64,000 bases of DNA from Lachnospiraceae bacterium (GCA_900771995.1 CAAGQC010000055.1:6622-70621); one strand, 5' to 3'. Positions 34,127 to 43,307 are shown, counted from the stretch's first letter. The notes: generated by a model from the sequence alone, not told the origin. Made by a program: numbers and translations.

Positions 34127-35446
34127 CTACTTCTTTTTCTTCTTGGCAAGCTGGATCTTACGCATGGATTTGATCTCCTGCGTCAGAGGACGCTTTGCCG
34201 GGCATACAAAACTACAGCAGCCGCACTCACAGCATTCCATGCCGTTATGCTCCACGAAGGCTTCTTCGTCAAAGCGCTCCGCATAAGTGGCCAGGAGACT
34301 GGGAACAATACGACCGGGACATGCTTCCACGCAGCGTCCGCAGTTGATGCAGGGACTGGGCTCCATGGCAGATACATCGTCCTGGGTCAGCGCCAGCAAT
34401 GCAGTAGAGGTCTTCGTGGTGGGTACGTCCAGCTGGAACATGCCAAATCCCATCATGGGGCCGCCACAGATGATCTTCTCCGGCTCCTGTTTAAAGCCGC
34501 CGGCCACATCCAGCAGTTCCTGATAGCTCATACCGATGGGCACACGGAAGTTCCGGGGATTCGCCACGGCATCACCGGTCACCGTAATAATACGCTCCAT
34601 CAGAGGACGGCCTTCCGTCACGGCTCTGTAAATCGCCACCACCGTGTCCACGTTATCTACGATGCATCCCACGTCTGCAGGCAGCATGGAGGAATTGATC
34701 TTCCGTCCCGTCGTGGCATAGATCAGCTGACGCTCCGCACCCTGCGGGTACTTCGTTTTCAATGCCTTGACCGTGATCTGGGGATCATTTCTGGTCAGCT
34801 GTTTTAACAGGGAAATACAATCCGGCTTGTTGTCCTCCACAGCTAGAATACCATGGGCATTGTCGAACAGCTTCAGCATGATCTTCAGGCCGCCGATCAG
34901 CTTGTCCGGCTCTTCCATCATTCTGCGGTAATCGGAAGTCAGATAAGGCTCACATTCCGCGCAGTTGGCAATTACATATTCAATTTTGTCAGGATTCTTG
35001 GGAGAAAGCTTCACATGAGTAGGGAATCCGGCACCACCCATACCTACGATTCCGGCTTCCTTTACAATGTCGATGATCTCCTCCTTTGCCAGCTTATCCA
35101 CCGGTGCATAAGGATGGAATTCTTCGCTCTCATACAGACCGTCATTGTCGATTACGATACTCTGTATCAGATCTCCCGTTACCACACGTCTCGTCTCGAT
35201 GGCCTTCACCGTACCGGACACAGATGCATAGATGGGTGCCGACACAAATCCACCGCTTTCCGCTATCTTCTGTCCTGCCAGCACTCTGTCTCCCTTAGCC
35301 ACGATGGGCTTTGCCGGAGCACCGATATGCTGGGACAGCGGATAGACCATTTCCCCTTTGGGCAGGACATCCTGGATCGGTTTGTCCTTGGACAGATCTT
35401 TTCCATCATAGGGATGTATTCCGCCTACAAATGTCAACTTTGCCAT
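34127..35446 (-). CDS. rnfC: Rnf electron transport complex subunit C
   Basis: The 439-residue NADH-side subunit has GMGGAGFPTHVK, the FMN/NAD-binding segment, and two 4Fe-4S motifs near the C-terminus (CINCGRCVEACPG, and CCECGCCSFVCP). Rnf couples ferredoxin oxidation and NAD+ reduction to Na+ or H+ export. The ATG at 35446 is chosen because AAAGGA lies at proper distance; the upstream ATG at 35455 abuts it. It is the first gene of rnfCDGEAB, with a promoter covered by 10-bp repeats. The ion cannot be told from this subunit. Confidence 0.96.
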   Translation of the reverse strand: MAKLTFVGGIHPYDGKDLSKDKPIQDVLPKGEMVYPLSQHIGAPAKPIVAKGDRVLAGQKIAESGGFVSAPIYASVSGTVKAIETRRVVTGDLIQSIVIDNDGLYESEEFHPYAPVDKLAKEEIIDIVKEAGIVGMGGAGFPTHVKLSPKNPDKIEYVIANCAECEPYLTSDYRRMMEEPDKLIGGLKIMLKLFDNAHGILAVEDNKPDCISLLKQLTRNDPQITVKALKTKYPQGAERQLIYATTGRKINSSMLPADVGCIVDNVDTVVAIYRAVTEGRPLMERIITVTGDAVANPRNFRVPIGMSYQELLDVAGGFKQEPEKIICGGPMMGFGMFQLDVPTTKTSTALLALTQDDVSAMEPSPCINCGRCVEACPGRIVPSLLATYAERFDEEAFVEHNGMECCECGCCSFVCPAKRPLTQEIKSMRKIQLAKKKKK

Positions 35447-35497
35447 TTCCAACATCCTTTCTTAGCAGTTACTTGTATTGTAGATCACATTACGATA

Positions 35498-35538
35498 ATT
35501 GTACTATTTTTATCAAATTTTATCAACTTTTATCAACA
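35498..35538 (-). promoter_or_regulatory. rnf promoter with three 10-bp direct repeats
   Basis: On minus, TTGATA (35521-35526), 17 nt and TACAAT (35498-35503) form the promoter. The -35 is part of a threefold repeat, TTTATCAAN on plus, at 35509-35518, 35519-35528 and 35529-35538. With a 10-bp period all copies face the same side of the helix. It lies between divergent rnfC and the yprB-like gene and may be an operator. Confidence 0.5.
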
Positions 35539-35585
35539 AAATGCTACTGCAAAATATAAAATTATGGTAAAATAAATTCACCCAA

Positions 35586-35626
35586 AGAAAGTCTGTGTGA
35601 CTGCCCGCAGGCGACACAAGCTTTCT
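35586..35626 (+). promoter_or_regulatory. Hairpin in the leader of the yprB-like gene
   Basis: Nested inverted repeats AGAAAG/CTTTCT, GTGT/ACAC and GCC/GGC form one interrupted hairpin about 40 nt before the start codon. A TAAAAT -10-like element is at 35568-35573. No known riboswitch motif recognised. Confidence 0.35.
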
Positions 35627-35668
35627 GTTTATTAAGTTAATTGCCCACACGGCAGAAAGAGGTCATAC

Positions 35669-36775
35669 ATGAAAAAATCAGAAGAGACTCTGGAGGATTT
35701 TGCGATCTCCTATCCCCTGGATAAGCTGGCGCCTCTGGAACAGATCCTTTTTCTCGATATTGAGACCACGGGCTTTACTTCCCGTACTTCTTATTTATAT
35801 ATGATTGGCTGTGCCTACTATCAGGCCGGTAAATGGCGGACGATCCAGTGGATGGCGGACGACTATTCCCAGGAGGGTGACATTCTTACCGCTTTCTTTG
35901 ATTTTGCCAGAGACTACCGTTATCTGGTACATTTTAACGGCAATAACTTCGACCTTCCCTTTATCACCCAGAAATGTGCACAATTAAAGCTTCCGTTCTC
36001 TTTTGACGGCTTCCAGGGCATTGATATTTACCGCAGGATCTCTCCTTATAAGTTCTTCCTGAAACTGCCGAACTGCAAGCAGAAAACGCTGGAACAGTAT
36101 CTGGGAATTGCCCGTACGGATGTTTTCTCCGGCGGAGAACTGATCGGACTGTATCATGATTATGTAAAAAATCCTTCCGAGTTCACAGAGAAAGCATTGT
36201 TCCTTCACAATGCTGACGATCTGAAGGGAATGCTGGAAGTCCTTCCGATCCTGGCCTACTATGACCTGTTCAATGAGAACTGCGTCAAAGCAAAAAAAGT
36301 GCAAGCCAACTATTACAAGGACATCAACGGTTCTCAGCGGAAAGAATTGCTGATAACCCTACAGATTCCCACTCCTCTACCCAAGCCCGTAACGGCTTCC
36401 GCAGCCAACTGCTATTTCCGCGGTGAGGGGGAAGTGGCTACTTTAAGGGTTCCCATCTACGAAGAAGAATTAAAATATTTCTATTCGAACTACAAGGATT
36501 ATTACTACCTTCCTACGGAGGATGTGGCACTGCACAAATCCGTAGCCGGTTTCGTGGATAAGGAACACAGACTCCAGGCTTCCGCAGCCAACTGCTATAC
36601 CCGGAAGTTCTCCTGCTATCTGCCCCAATGGGAGATTCTCTTCACGCCATTTTTCAAGCGGGATTATAAAAGTAAAGAATTGTTCTTCGAACTGACCGAT
36701 GAAATGAAGAAAAACAGAGAAGGCTTTACACAGTATGCCAATCATGTCTTATCCATGATTGCATCAACTTATTGA
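35669..36775 (+). CDS. YprB-like ribonuclease H-like exonuclease domain protein
   Basis: The 368-residue product has a DEDD-type exonuclease fold in its first 190 residues: FLDIETTGF (Exo I), HFNGNNFDLPFI (Exo II) and HNADDLKGML (Exo III region). This matches the YprB/RNase_H_2 family, whose substrates are not established. The C-terminal 150 residues are unassigned and contain two copies of a SAANCY phrase (near 250 and 308). The AGAGG RBS precedes the ATG. It is divergent from rnfC and convergent with cheR. Confidence 0.88.
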   Translation: MKKSEETLEDFAISYPLDKLAPLEQILFLDIETTGFTSRTSYLYMIGCAYYQAGKWRTIQWMADDYSQEGDILTAFFDFARDYRYLVHFNGNNFDLPFITQKCAQLKLPFSFDGFQGIDIYRRISPYKFFLKLPNCKQKTLEQYLGIARTDVFSGGELIGLYHDYVKNPSEFTEKALFLHNADDLKGMLEVLPILAYYDLFNENCVKAKKVQANYYKDINGSQRKELLITLQIPTPLPKPVTASAANCYFRGEGEVATLRVPIYEEELKYFYSNYKDYYYLPTEDVALHKSVAGFVDKEHRLQASAANCYTRKFSCYLPQWEILFTPFFKRDYKSKELFFELTDEMKKNREGFTQYANHVLSMIASTY

Positions 36776-36826
36776 CTGGATCGATCCACCAGTCGTCAGA
36801 CGTTTTAGAACAGCAACAGTATAAAA

Positions 36827-36864
36827 GCAAAAAAGAGGAAAGCAGTTTTGCTTTCCTCTTTCTC
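36827..36864. terminator. Bidirectional terminator between yprB-like gene and cheR
   Basis: AAAGAGGAAAGC (36832-36843) pairs with GCTTTCCTCTTT (36850-36861), with A and T tracts on both sides. Confidence 0.85.
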
Positions 36865-36886
36865 ATCTCGTTATTTTCTGTACTCG

Positions 36887-37666
36887 CTACATCGGTTTCA
36901 CATAGTAGAAAGAACTCTTTCTCTCAAAGCCGATCTCACGATAGTTCATGATCTGTTCGGTACTTCCGATGAACAGCATACCACCTTTGGCCAGCGACTT
37001 GTAATACTTCCGGAATACTTCATCCTTTGCCTCTTCCGTAAAATAAATCAGTACATTTCTGCACACGATCAGATTACAATCGGTAGGATACGTGTCCTTC
37101 AGTAAATTGTGCTGGTGAAAATCCACTCTCGCCTTGATCTCATCTGCGATCTTGTAAGAGGGACCGATCTTTGTGAAGTATTTCTTCTTCAGATCCTCCG
37201 GTACACCTTCTATGCTTTTCTCTCCATACAATCCGGTCTTGGCTTTTGCAATGACCTGCTTGTCCAGATCCGTAGCATAAATGCGTATCTGCTGTAACGG
37301 AATGTGTCGCGAGAGAGCCATTACCAGTGAGTAAGGCTCATCTCCCGTAGAACAGGCAGCGCTCCAAACCTTCAGGTTCTTACCGAAGCGCTGGATCAGT
37401 TCCGGGATCACGGTCTCTTCCAGATATTTCCACTGTTCCGGATTCCGGTAGAATTCTGAGACATTAATGGTAATATAACCTACAAACTCCTCAAAAAGTG
37501 CCTTATCCGTCTTCAGTGCCTGTACATACTTATCATAACCTACGATCTTATGCTTGGCGATCAGGGTATCGATACGTCGTTTCATCTGCTTCTCTTTGTA
37601 AGCATTCAGATCGATCGTAGTCAGAGAATAAACCTCTTTTTTAAAGTACTCATAATCGTATACCAC
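36887..37666 (-). CDS. CheR-type chemoreceptor glutamate methyltransferase
   Basis: The 259-residue CheR has the N-terminal helical domain and the SAM-binding domain (VWSAACSTGDEPYSL). The C-terminal segment LIVCRNVLIYF is typical of the family. It methylates glutamates of chemoreceptors with SAM. The start is GTG at 37666. It stands last in a run with cmk, ispH and rpsA, 24 nt after rpsA, with no other chemotaxis gene nearby, which is an unusual place for it. Confidence 0.95.
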   Translation of the reverse strand: MVYDYEYFKKEVYSLTTIDLNAYKEKQMKRRIDTLIAKHKIVGYDKYVQALKTDKALFEEFVGYITINVSEFYRNPEQWKYLEETVIPELIQRFGKNLKVWSAACSTGDEPYSLVMALSRHIPLQQIRIYATDLDKQVIAKAKTGLYGEKSIEGVPEDLKKKYFTKIGPSYKIADEIKARVDFHQHNLLKDTYPTDCNLIVCRNVLIYFTEEAKDEVFRKYYKSLAKGGMLFIGSTEQIMNYREIGFERKSSFYYVKPM

Positions 37667-37690
37667 GAATATCTACCACCTAACGGTTGA

Positions 37691-38830
37691 TTATTCCTCA
37701 GCTTCTGCTGCGATAACAGCGTCGATATCAACAGATACAACGTCTGCATCGGACTCTTCCTCTGCCTCAGCGGGTTCGGGAGCGGTCAGAGCTTTTACGC
37801 TCAGGGAAATCTTATGATCTGCCTCGTTGAAATCTACAACCTTGGCAGTTACTTCATCACCAACGCTCAGTACATCAGAAGGCTTCTCGATGTGCTCCTT
37901 GGCGATCTGGGATACATGAAGCAGTGCATCCACACCGGGCTCTAATTCTACAAAAGCACCGAAGTCAGTCATTCTTGCGACCTTACCGGTTACTACATTG
38001 CCGACTGCATACTTCTCTGCTGCATTCTTCCAGGGATTGGCATCATCGAATTTCAGAGACAGGGCGATCTTGTTGCCGTTGATCTCCTTGATCAGGACTT
38101 TCAGCTTGTCACCAACCTTGAATACCTTCTTGGGATGTTCAACTCTGCCCCAGGACATTTCGGAGATGTGAAGCAGTCCGTCTGCACCGCCCAGATCGAT
38201 GAATGCGCCGAAATCGGTTACGTTCTTAACAACGCCTTCTACGATGTCGCCCTCTTTGATCTTCTCAAAGAGTTCCTTCTGCATCTCAGCCTTCTTGGCT
38301 ACGATGAGCTGCTTGCGGTCACCGATGTATCTTCTTCTCTTGGGATTGTACTCGCTGATAACGAATTCGATCTCCTGTCCTGCGTACTTGGTCAGATCCT
38401 TCTCGTAGGTATCGGATACCAGACTTGCAGGGATGAAGATTCTTACTTCGTCCACGATCACGCTTAAGCCGCCGTCCAGTACCTGGGAAACGGTTGCCTT
38501 CAGAACCTCGTGGTTGTTGAATGCTTCTTCAATTCTCTTGTTGCCTCTGTCAGCAGCAAGACGCTTGTAGGTAAGGAGAACCTGTCCCTCACCGTCATTT
38601 ACTTTCAGAACCTTGACTTCCATGGTGTCACCAATCTTGGCAACCGTGGTAAGATCCACGCTGGAGTCGTTGGTGTATTCGTTCTTGGTAAGAATACCGT
38701 CAGACTTGTATCCGATGTTCAGAATGATCTCTTCTGGCTTCACATCGATGACTGTACCTTCGACTACCTCTCCTGCATGTATTGTCTTTAATGATTCTTC
38801 CAGCATTTGTTCAAAAGTTAATTCTGACAT
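37691..38830 (-). CDS. rpsA: 30S ribosomal protein S1-like protein
   Basis: The product is 379 residues from the ATG at 38830, which follows GAGGAGG; the frame is open to 38848. Four S1 RNA-binding repeats are visible, the third with GVVKNVTDFGAFIDLGG and the fourth with GKVARMTDFGAFVEL. S1 in Gram-positives has four rather than six repeats and helps mRNA binding. Its start overlaps the end of ispH by 20 nt. In several Clostridia the two are fused or adjacent, in keeping with this order. Confidence 0.95.
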   Translation of the reverse strand: MSELTFEQMLEESLKTIHAGEVVEGTVIDVKPEEIILNIGYKSDGILTKNEYTNDSSVDLTTVAKIGDTMEVKVLKVNDGEGQVLLTYKRLAADRGNKRIEEAFNNHEVLKATVSQVLDGGLSVIVDEVRIFIPASLVSDTYEKDLTKYAGQEIEFVISEYNPKRRRYIGDRKQLIVAKKAEMQKELFEKIKEGDIVEGVVKNVTDFGAFIDLGGADGLLHISEMSWGRVEHPKKVFKVGDKLKVLIKEINGNKIALSLKFDDANPWKNAAEKYAVGNVVTGKVARMTDFGAFVELEPGVDALLHVSQIAKEHIEKPSDVLSVGDEVTAKVVDFNEADHKISLSVKALTAPEPAEAEEESDADVVSVDIDAVIAAEAEE

Positions 38831-39671
38831 AATTTTGAACCTCCTCAATTAATTTGTTTGGGGTGGAAGCCCCCGCGGTAATACCCACTAGTCGAACAGC
38901 TTTAGGTAGATCTAAATGCAAGTCATCCAGTGTCTGTATAAAATAGGTGTGCTCACATTCCCTCTGGCAGATTTCGTATAGTTTTCTGCTGTTGGAACTG
39001 TGCTTCCCTCCTATCACAATCATAACGTCAGCTTCCGCTGCAATGGCCTTTGCCGATCGCTGTCGCTCTTCTGTAGCATTACAGATAGTGTTCACAACAC
39101 TATCATTGTAACCTTTTTTTTCAAAAATTTCAACTATATATTGAAATTTATTGTAGTTATATGTCGTCTGAGACACAATACAGAGCTTTTCGCCTTCTGT
39201 TTTCACAAAATGATCCGCCTGTTCGGGAGTTTCCAGAACGGTTACCGGTCCCTGACACCAGCCGACGATGCCCTCTACTTCCGGGTGTTCCGGATCACCC
39301 ACGACGATCACATGATATCCTTCCGTGCTCTTCTGCTCCACGATACGATGGATCTTTTTTACAAAGGGGCAGGTGGCATCAATACATTCGAGACCGTTTG
39401 TCTCCATGATGTCATAGATCTCCTTTGCGACTCCGTGGGCGCGGATGATCACGGTGGGAATGACCTCCCCGGCTTTCAAAGTTTTCAGTTCCTCTTTGCT
39501 CTCCAGAACCTTTACTCCCATTTCCGCCAGTTCCCGGACCACTTCCTCGTTGTGCACGATGGGACCATAGGTATAGATAGTCTTCCCGTTTTTTAATTGT
39601 TCATACACGGTATCCACTGCACGTTTCACGCCGAAGCAGAAACCCGCACAGTCTGCCAGTCTTACTTCCAT
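38811..39671 (-). CDS. ispH: 4-hydroxy-3-methylbut-2-enyl diphosphate reductase
   Basis: The 286-residue Fe-S enzyme carries out the last step of the MEP isoprenoid pathway, giving IPP and DMAPP. The three cluster cysteines are in ADCAGFCFG, DATCPFVKK and TICNATEERQ. Full length. It is 14 nt after cmk and overlaps rpsA, the classical clostridial cmk-ispH-rpsA order. Confidence 0.97.
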   Translation of the reverse strand: MEVRLADCAGFCFGVKRAVDTVYEQLKNGKTIYTYGPIVHNEEVVRELAEMGVKVLESKEELKTLKAGEVIPTVIIRAHGVAKEIYDIMETNGLECIDATCPFVKKIHRIVEQKSTEGYHVIVVGDPEHPEVEGIVGWCQGPVTVLETPEQADHFVKTEGEKLCIVSQTTYNYNKFQYIVEIFEKKGYNDSVVNTICNATEERQRSAKAIAAEADVMIVIGGKHSSNSRKLYEICQRECEHTYFIQTLDDLHLDLPKAVRLVGITAGASTPNKLIEEVQNYVRINF

Positions 39672-39685
39672 AGCAACTCTCCCGC

Positions 39686-40342
39686 TTAACCGATCAGTTC
39701 CACAATCCGGTCGATGACCTGTTCGATGGTCATGTCGGAGGTATCTACCAGTACCGCATCTTCCGCCTGCTTTAACGGAGAAGTCTCTCTGTGCATATCT
39801 CTGTAATCTCTCTCCTCGATATCCTGACGGATCTTCTCCAGATCACAGGTTTCTCCCTTGGCAGTCAGTTCATCATATCTTCTCTTGGCTCTGACCATGC
39901 TGCTGGCGGTCAGATAGATCTTCACCTGGGCATTCGGCAATACCACCGTGCCGATATCCCGGCCGTCCATGATCACATCGCTTTTTGCTGCCAGTGCCTG
40001 CTGCAGTTCTACCAGTTTGGTGCGGACTGCGGGCTGTGCGCTGGTGTTGGAAGCCATGTTACCCACCTCCTCGGTGCGCAGATAGGCATTGACATTCTCT
40101 CCGTTCAATAAGACGACCTGTTCTCCGTCCACATACTGAATGGTGATGTCTGCCTCCTTACATTTAGCGGCGATAGCCGCAGCATCTGTGGGATCCACGC
40201 CTTCTCTTAACATAAACAGTGCCATGGCACGATACATCGCTCCGGTATCCACATAGATAAATCCCTTTTTCTTTGCCACTGCTCTGGCAATGGTACTTTT
40301 TCCGGCGCCTGCAGGGCCGTCGATCGCTACATTAAAACTCAT
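39686..40342 (-). CDS. cmk: Cytidylate kinase
   Basis: The 218-residue kinase phosphorylates CMP and dCMP with ATP. The P-loop is GPAGAGKST at residues 8-16, and the DGRDIGT segment and the lid arginines are intact. AGAGGA precedes the ATG. It follows the FAD oxidoreductase by about 70 nt with no terminator between. Confidence 0.97.
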   Translation of the reverse strand: MSFNVAIDGPAGAGKSTIARAVAKKKGFIYVDTGAMYRAMALFMLREGVDPTDAAAIAAKCKEADITIQYVDGEQVVLLNGENVNAYLRTEEVGNMASNTSAQPAVRTKLVELQQALAAKSDVIMDGRDIGTVVLPNAQVKIYLTASSMVRAKRRYDELTAKGETCDLEKIRQDIEERDYRDMHRETSPLKQAEDAVLVDTSDMTIEQVIDRIVELIG

Positions 40343-40410
40343 AGTCTTGTCCTCTTTTCTTCGTTTCTATTATTAATTACCATGAAATCCTGTTTTTTGC
40401 AACTATAGGC

Positions 40411-41664
40411 TCACTGGATACTGTCGCCTGCCAGATGTCCCGTGGACCAGGCGATCTGCAGATTAAAGCCGCCGGTCATGGCATCCAGATCCAGTACCTC
40501 TCCTGCAAAATACAGATGCTGCACATGTTTGGATTCCATGGTGGAGGGATTGATATCCTTTACCGAGATGCCTCCCTGCGTGATGATTGCTTCCGCGAAA
40601 GATCTCGTTCCCGTCACCGTCATGGGCAGTTCCTTGATCAAAGCACCAAAGGCTTTTCTTTCTTCCCTGCTGATCTCGTTCACTTTTTTCTCCGGAGAGA
40701 TTCCGGACAACTCTATCATAACAGGAATCAGTTTTGCAGGAAACAGGTGATCCAGTGCATTTTTAAACTGTTTGTTTTTCGCTTCCTCAAAATCCCGAAG
40801 CAGACGTTTGTCCAGCTGTTCCGGCGTCAGTGCCGGCTTCAAGTCCAGGAAAAGCTTTACCTCTTCACCGGCTTTTTGCTTCGCTGCATATTTGGAATAA
40901 AAGCTGCTGGCTGACAGGATCAGCGGACCGCTGACGCCGAAATGGGTAAACAGCATCTCGCCGAAGCCTTCGTACCAGGTCTTCTTCCCGCATAACATCC
41001 GAATCTCCACATTTTTCAAAGACAGTCCCATCAGTTCCCTGCACCAGGGCTCCCGGATCTCCAACGGCACCAGTGCGGGCTTTCGCTCCGTCACTTTATG
41101 TCCCGTCTCTTCCGCGAAACGGTAACCGTCTCCGGTGGAACCGGTGCTGGCATAGGAGCACCCTCCGGTGCAGACAATGCAGTCATCCGCTGCAATCTTC
41201 TTATGATCTGCACATTCCACGCCACAGAAGGAGACTTTTCCCTCCGTTTCCTTCGTCAGGATCTTCTTCACCTCGGTATGCAGCTGCACATCCACCTGAT
41301 ATTTGCGCAGTTCCCTCTGCAGAGCTGCGATCACATCCGAAGAATGATCGGATACGGGAAATACCCGCTCTCCCCGCTCTGTCTTTAAAGGACATCCTGC
41401 CTGTTCCAGCAGATCGCATACCTGTGTATTGTCAAAGCCGTAAAAAGCACTGTACAGGAACTTTTCATTGGTGCAGACATTCTGGAACAACACATCCATA
41501 TCCGCTGCGTTGGTCACATTACATCGGCCTTTTCCTGTGATGAACAGCTTTTTCCCCAGCTTTTCGTTCTTTTCCAAAAGGGTTACCTTATGCCCGCATT
41601 TTGCTGCCGCAATAGCAGCCATCATGCCGGCAGCACCGCCGCCGACCACTATTACCTTACTCAT
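40411..41664 (-). CDS. HI0933-family (YhiN-like) FAD-dependent oxidoreductase
   Basis: The 417-residue flavoprotein has the N-terminal dinucleotide motif VGGGAAGMMAA and the family signature GKGRCNVTN near residue 45. The C-terminal YFAGEVLDLDAMTGGFNLQ block binds FAD. Members have been called aminoacetone oxidases or, in bile-acid-converting Clostridia, BaiN, but most have no assigned substrate. No bai genes are seen here, so I do not assign that role. AGAGGA precedes the ATG. Confidence 0.92.
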   Translation of the reverse strand: MSKVIVVGGGAAGMMAAIAAAKCGHKVTLLEKNEKLGKKLFITGKGRCNVTNAADMDVLFQNVCTNEKFLYSAFYGFDNTQVCDLLEQAGCPLKTERGERVFPVSDHSSDVIAALQRELRKYQVDVQLHTEVKKILTKETEGKVSFCGVECADHKKIAADDCIVCTGGCSYASTGSTGDGYRFAEETGHKVTERKPALVPLEIREPWCRELMGLSLKNVEIRMLCGKKTWYEGFGEMLFTHFGVSGPLILSASSFYSKYAAKQKAGEEVKLFLDLKPALTPEQLDKRLLRDFEEAKNKQFKNALDHLFPAKLIPVMIELSGISPEKKVNEISREERKAFGALIKELPMTVTGTRSFAEAIITQGGISVKDINPSTMESKHVQHLYFAGEVLDLDAMTGGFNLQIAWSTGHLAGDSIQ

Positions 41665-41703
41665 TCTTGTCCTCTTTTACCGACCTGCCTGCTGTTATTT
41701 CTC

Positions 41704-42624
41704 CTATTTTCCCTTGCGCCGCAGAGAATAATCCAGCATCGGTTCGTCATCTATAAAATCGATCTCGTCATTCAGATACACCTGATAATTATTCCAGGTC
41801 TCTTCCAATGTCTCCAGATTCTTACGCACCTGTTCCGGACATTTCAGACACAGGGCCACCACCAGGGCATTGATCACACTAAGAGGTGCCACCAGAGAAT
41901 CCACCACCGACACCATGTCGCTTCTGGCCAGCAGATTGCAGGACGAATACAGGTTCATGGGGGAATGGATGCTGTCGGTAATGGCGATCACCTTGGCATT
42001 CCGGTCATTGGCGAACTCCATGGCTTTCAGCGTCCGCATGGAATATCTGGGAAAGCTGATGCCGATAAAACAATCCCTCTGTCCGATATGGATCATCTGC
42101 TCAAAGGTCTCACTGACACTGGTGGTATTCAGTAAAAAGACTTTTCCCCGGATCATATTCAGGTAAAAATGCAGAAAAGCCGCCAGGGGTTCATTACTGC
42201 GAAGTCCCATGATATAGATGGTCTCCGATTCCAGAATCGTCGTCACAGCGGATTCAAATGCCGCAGGATCCAGATTGTCTATGGTGTCCTGGATCTTCTC
42301 AATATCTGCGCTGAGTACGGAGGTCAGGATCTCCGACTGGGAACTTCTGCCGTATTTAGCATCCATCTTCTGAATGCCATTGAGTTTTCCCTGCACGCAG
42401 CGTTCCAGCGCCTTCTGGAATTTCGGATAGCCGTCGTACCCGATGCCCGCCGCGAAACGCACTACCGTAGACTCACTGATTCCCAGTGTCTCTCCCAGTT
42501 TTGCCGCGGTCATAAATACCGCCTGATCGTAATGTTCCGATATATAGTCCGCAATGGCTTTGTGGCCTTTGCTCATTTTTGCATAATGTTCATTGATCCG
42601 GGTAAAAACATCATATTCTGCCAC
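41704..42624 (-). CDS. MurR/RpiR family transcriptional regulator
   Basis: The 306-residue product has an N-terminal HTH_6 domain (about 1-80, with SESTVVRFAAGIG as recognition helix) and a SIS sugar-phosphate-binding domain at about 125-250. Such regulators respond to phosphosugars. No sugar catabolic gene is adjacent, so the target is unknown. It starts 5 nt after the tetR stop codon and lies in the same run. Confidence 0.92.
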   Translation of the reverse strand: MAEYDVFTRINEHYAKMSKGHKAIADYISEHYDQAVFMTAAKLGETLGISESTVVRFAAGIGYDGYPKFQKALERCVQGKLNGIQKMDAKYGRSSQSEILTSVLSADIEKIQDTIDNLDPAAFESAVTTILESETIYIMGLRSNEPLAAFLHFYLNMIRGKVFLLNTTSVSETFEQMIHIGQRDCFIGISFPRYSMRTLKAMEFANDRNAKVIAITDSIHSPMNLYSSCNLLARSDMVSVVDSLVAPLSVINALVVALCLKCPEQVRKNLETLEETWNNYQVYLNDEIDFIDDEPMLDYSLRRKGK

Positions 42625-42629
42625 TGTTC

Positions 42630-43205
42630 TTAACCTCTCGTTGTCTCATTGTAAAAAGCATAGTAAGAATGTTCCAAAAGCTGCATGGTCTGCAGATCCG
42701 TCAGGTCATAGTCTCCGGTCAGGGACATGCAGGCAGCACCGTGAATAAAGATCCACATTTTCATGAACAGGTCTCCGGGATCCGGGCATCCCGCCACTCT
42801 GGCCAGATTGATCTCATAGACCACATTTCCGGCATCTCCGTTCAGAATCTCATACATGCTTTTTCTCTTATGTTTGCCATCCTCATTATCCGATACGAAA
42901 AGAAGTTCAAACAGATGCCTTTCCTCTCTTGCAAAAGCTATGTAAGCCATGCCCAGATTGGCAAACGGCGTTTTGCCGGTCCGGGGATACAGGCTGTAAT
43001 AATCCAGAAAATAAGCTGCCGCTCTCTCATAGACCGCATCCCACAGTTCTTCCATATTCTTATATACCCTAAAAATAGGCTGTGTGGAACATTCTGCTTT
43101 CGCCGCTACCTTTCTGGCCGTCACATTGGCAAATCCTTCTTCCCTTGTCATGGCAAAAGCCGTATCCAGGATTTTATCAATCGTGATCATCTCTTTACGA
43201 GCCAT
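42630..43205 (-). CDS. TetR/AcrR family transcriptional regulator
   Basis: The product is about 191 residues, with an N-terminal HTH (about residues 5-50, including VTARKVAAKAECSTQPIFRVY) and a divergent ligand-binding domain. The start is taken as ATG at 43205; an ATG-like start at 43217 is possible. The promoter in front contains palindromes that could be its operator, so autoregulation is likely. It heads a seven-gene run that continues into rpiR, the FAD enzyme, cmk, ispH, rpsA and cheR. Confidence 0.9.
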   Translation of the reverse strand: MARKEMITIDKILDTAFAMTREEGFANVTARKVAAKAECSTQPIFRVYKNMEELWDAVYERAAAYFLDYYSLYPRTGKTPFANLGMAYIAFAREERHLFELLFVSDNEDGKHKRKSMYEILNGDAGNVVYEINLARVAGCPDPGDLFMKMWIFIHGAACMSLTGDYDLTDLQTMQLLEHSYYAFYNETTRG

Positions 43206-43223
43206 AATCCCTCTCATTCCGCT

Positions 43224-43295
43224 GTTTGTTTACAGCAAACGACGTTTTCTTCTATAACACTTGTTATTTTAGTGGGTGAATACCACTTTTGTCAA
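43224..43295 (-). promoter_or_regulatory. tetR promoter with overlapping palindromes
   Basis: On minus, TTGACA (43290-43295), 18 nt and TAAAAT (43266-43271). The palindrome AGTGG-N7-CCACT (43271-43287) fills the spacer. ATAACACTTGTTAT (43254-43267) covers the start region, and GTTTG-N7-CAAAC (43224-43240) lies in the leader. The positions are those expected for a repressor operator. Confidence 0.6.
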
Positions 43296-43307
43296 TAGTC
43301 CGTCTAA

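Noticed and set aside
40411..41664. BaiN (bile acid) assignment
   Set aside because: The protein is of the same family, but no bai genes surround it and most members have no known substrate.
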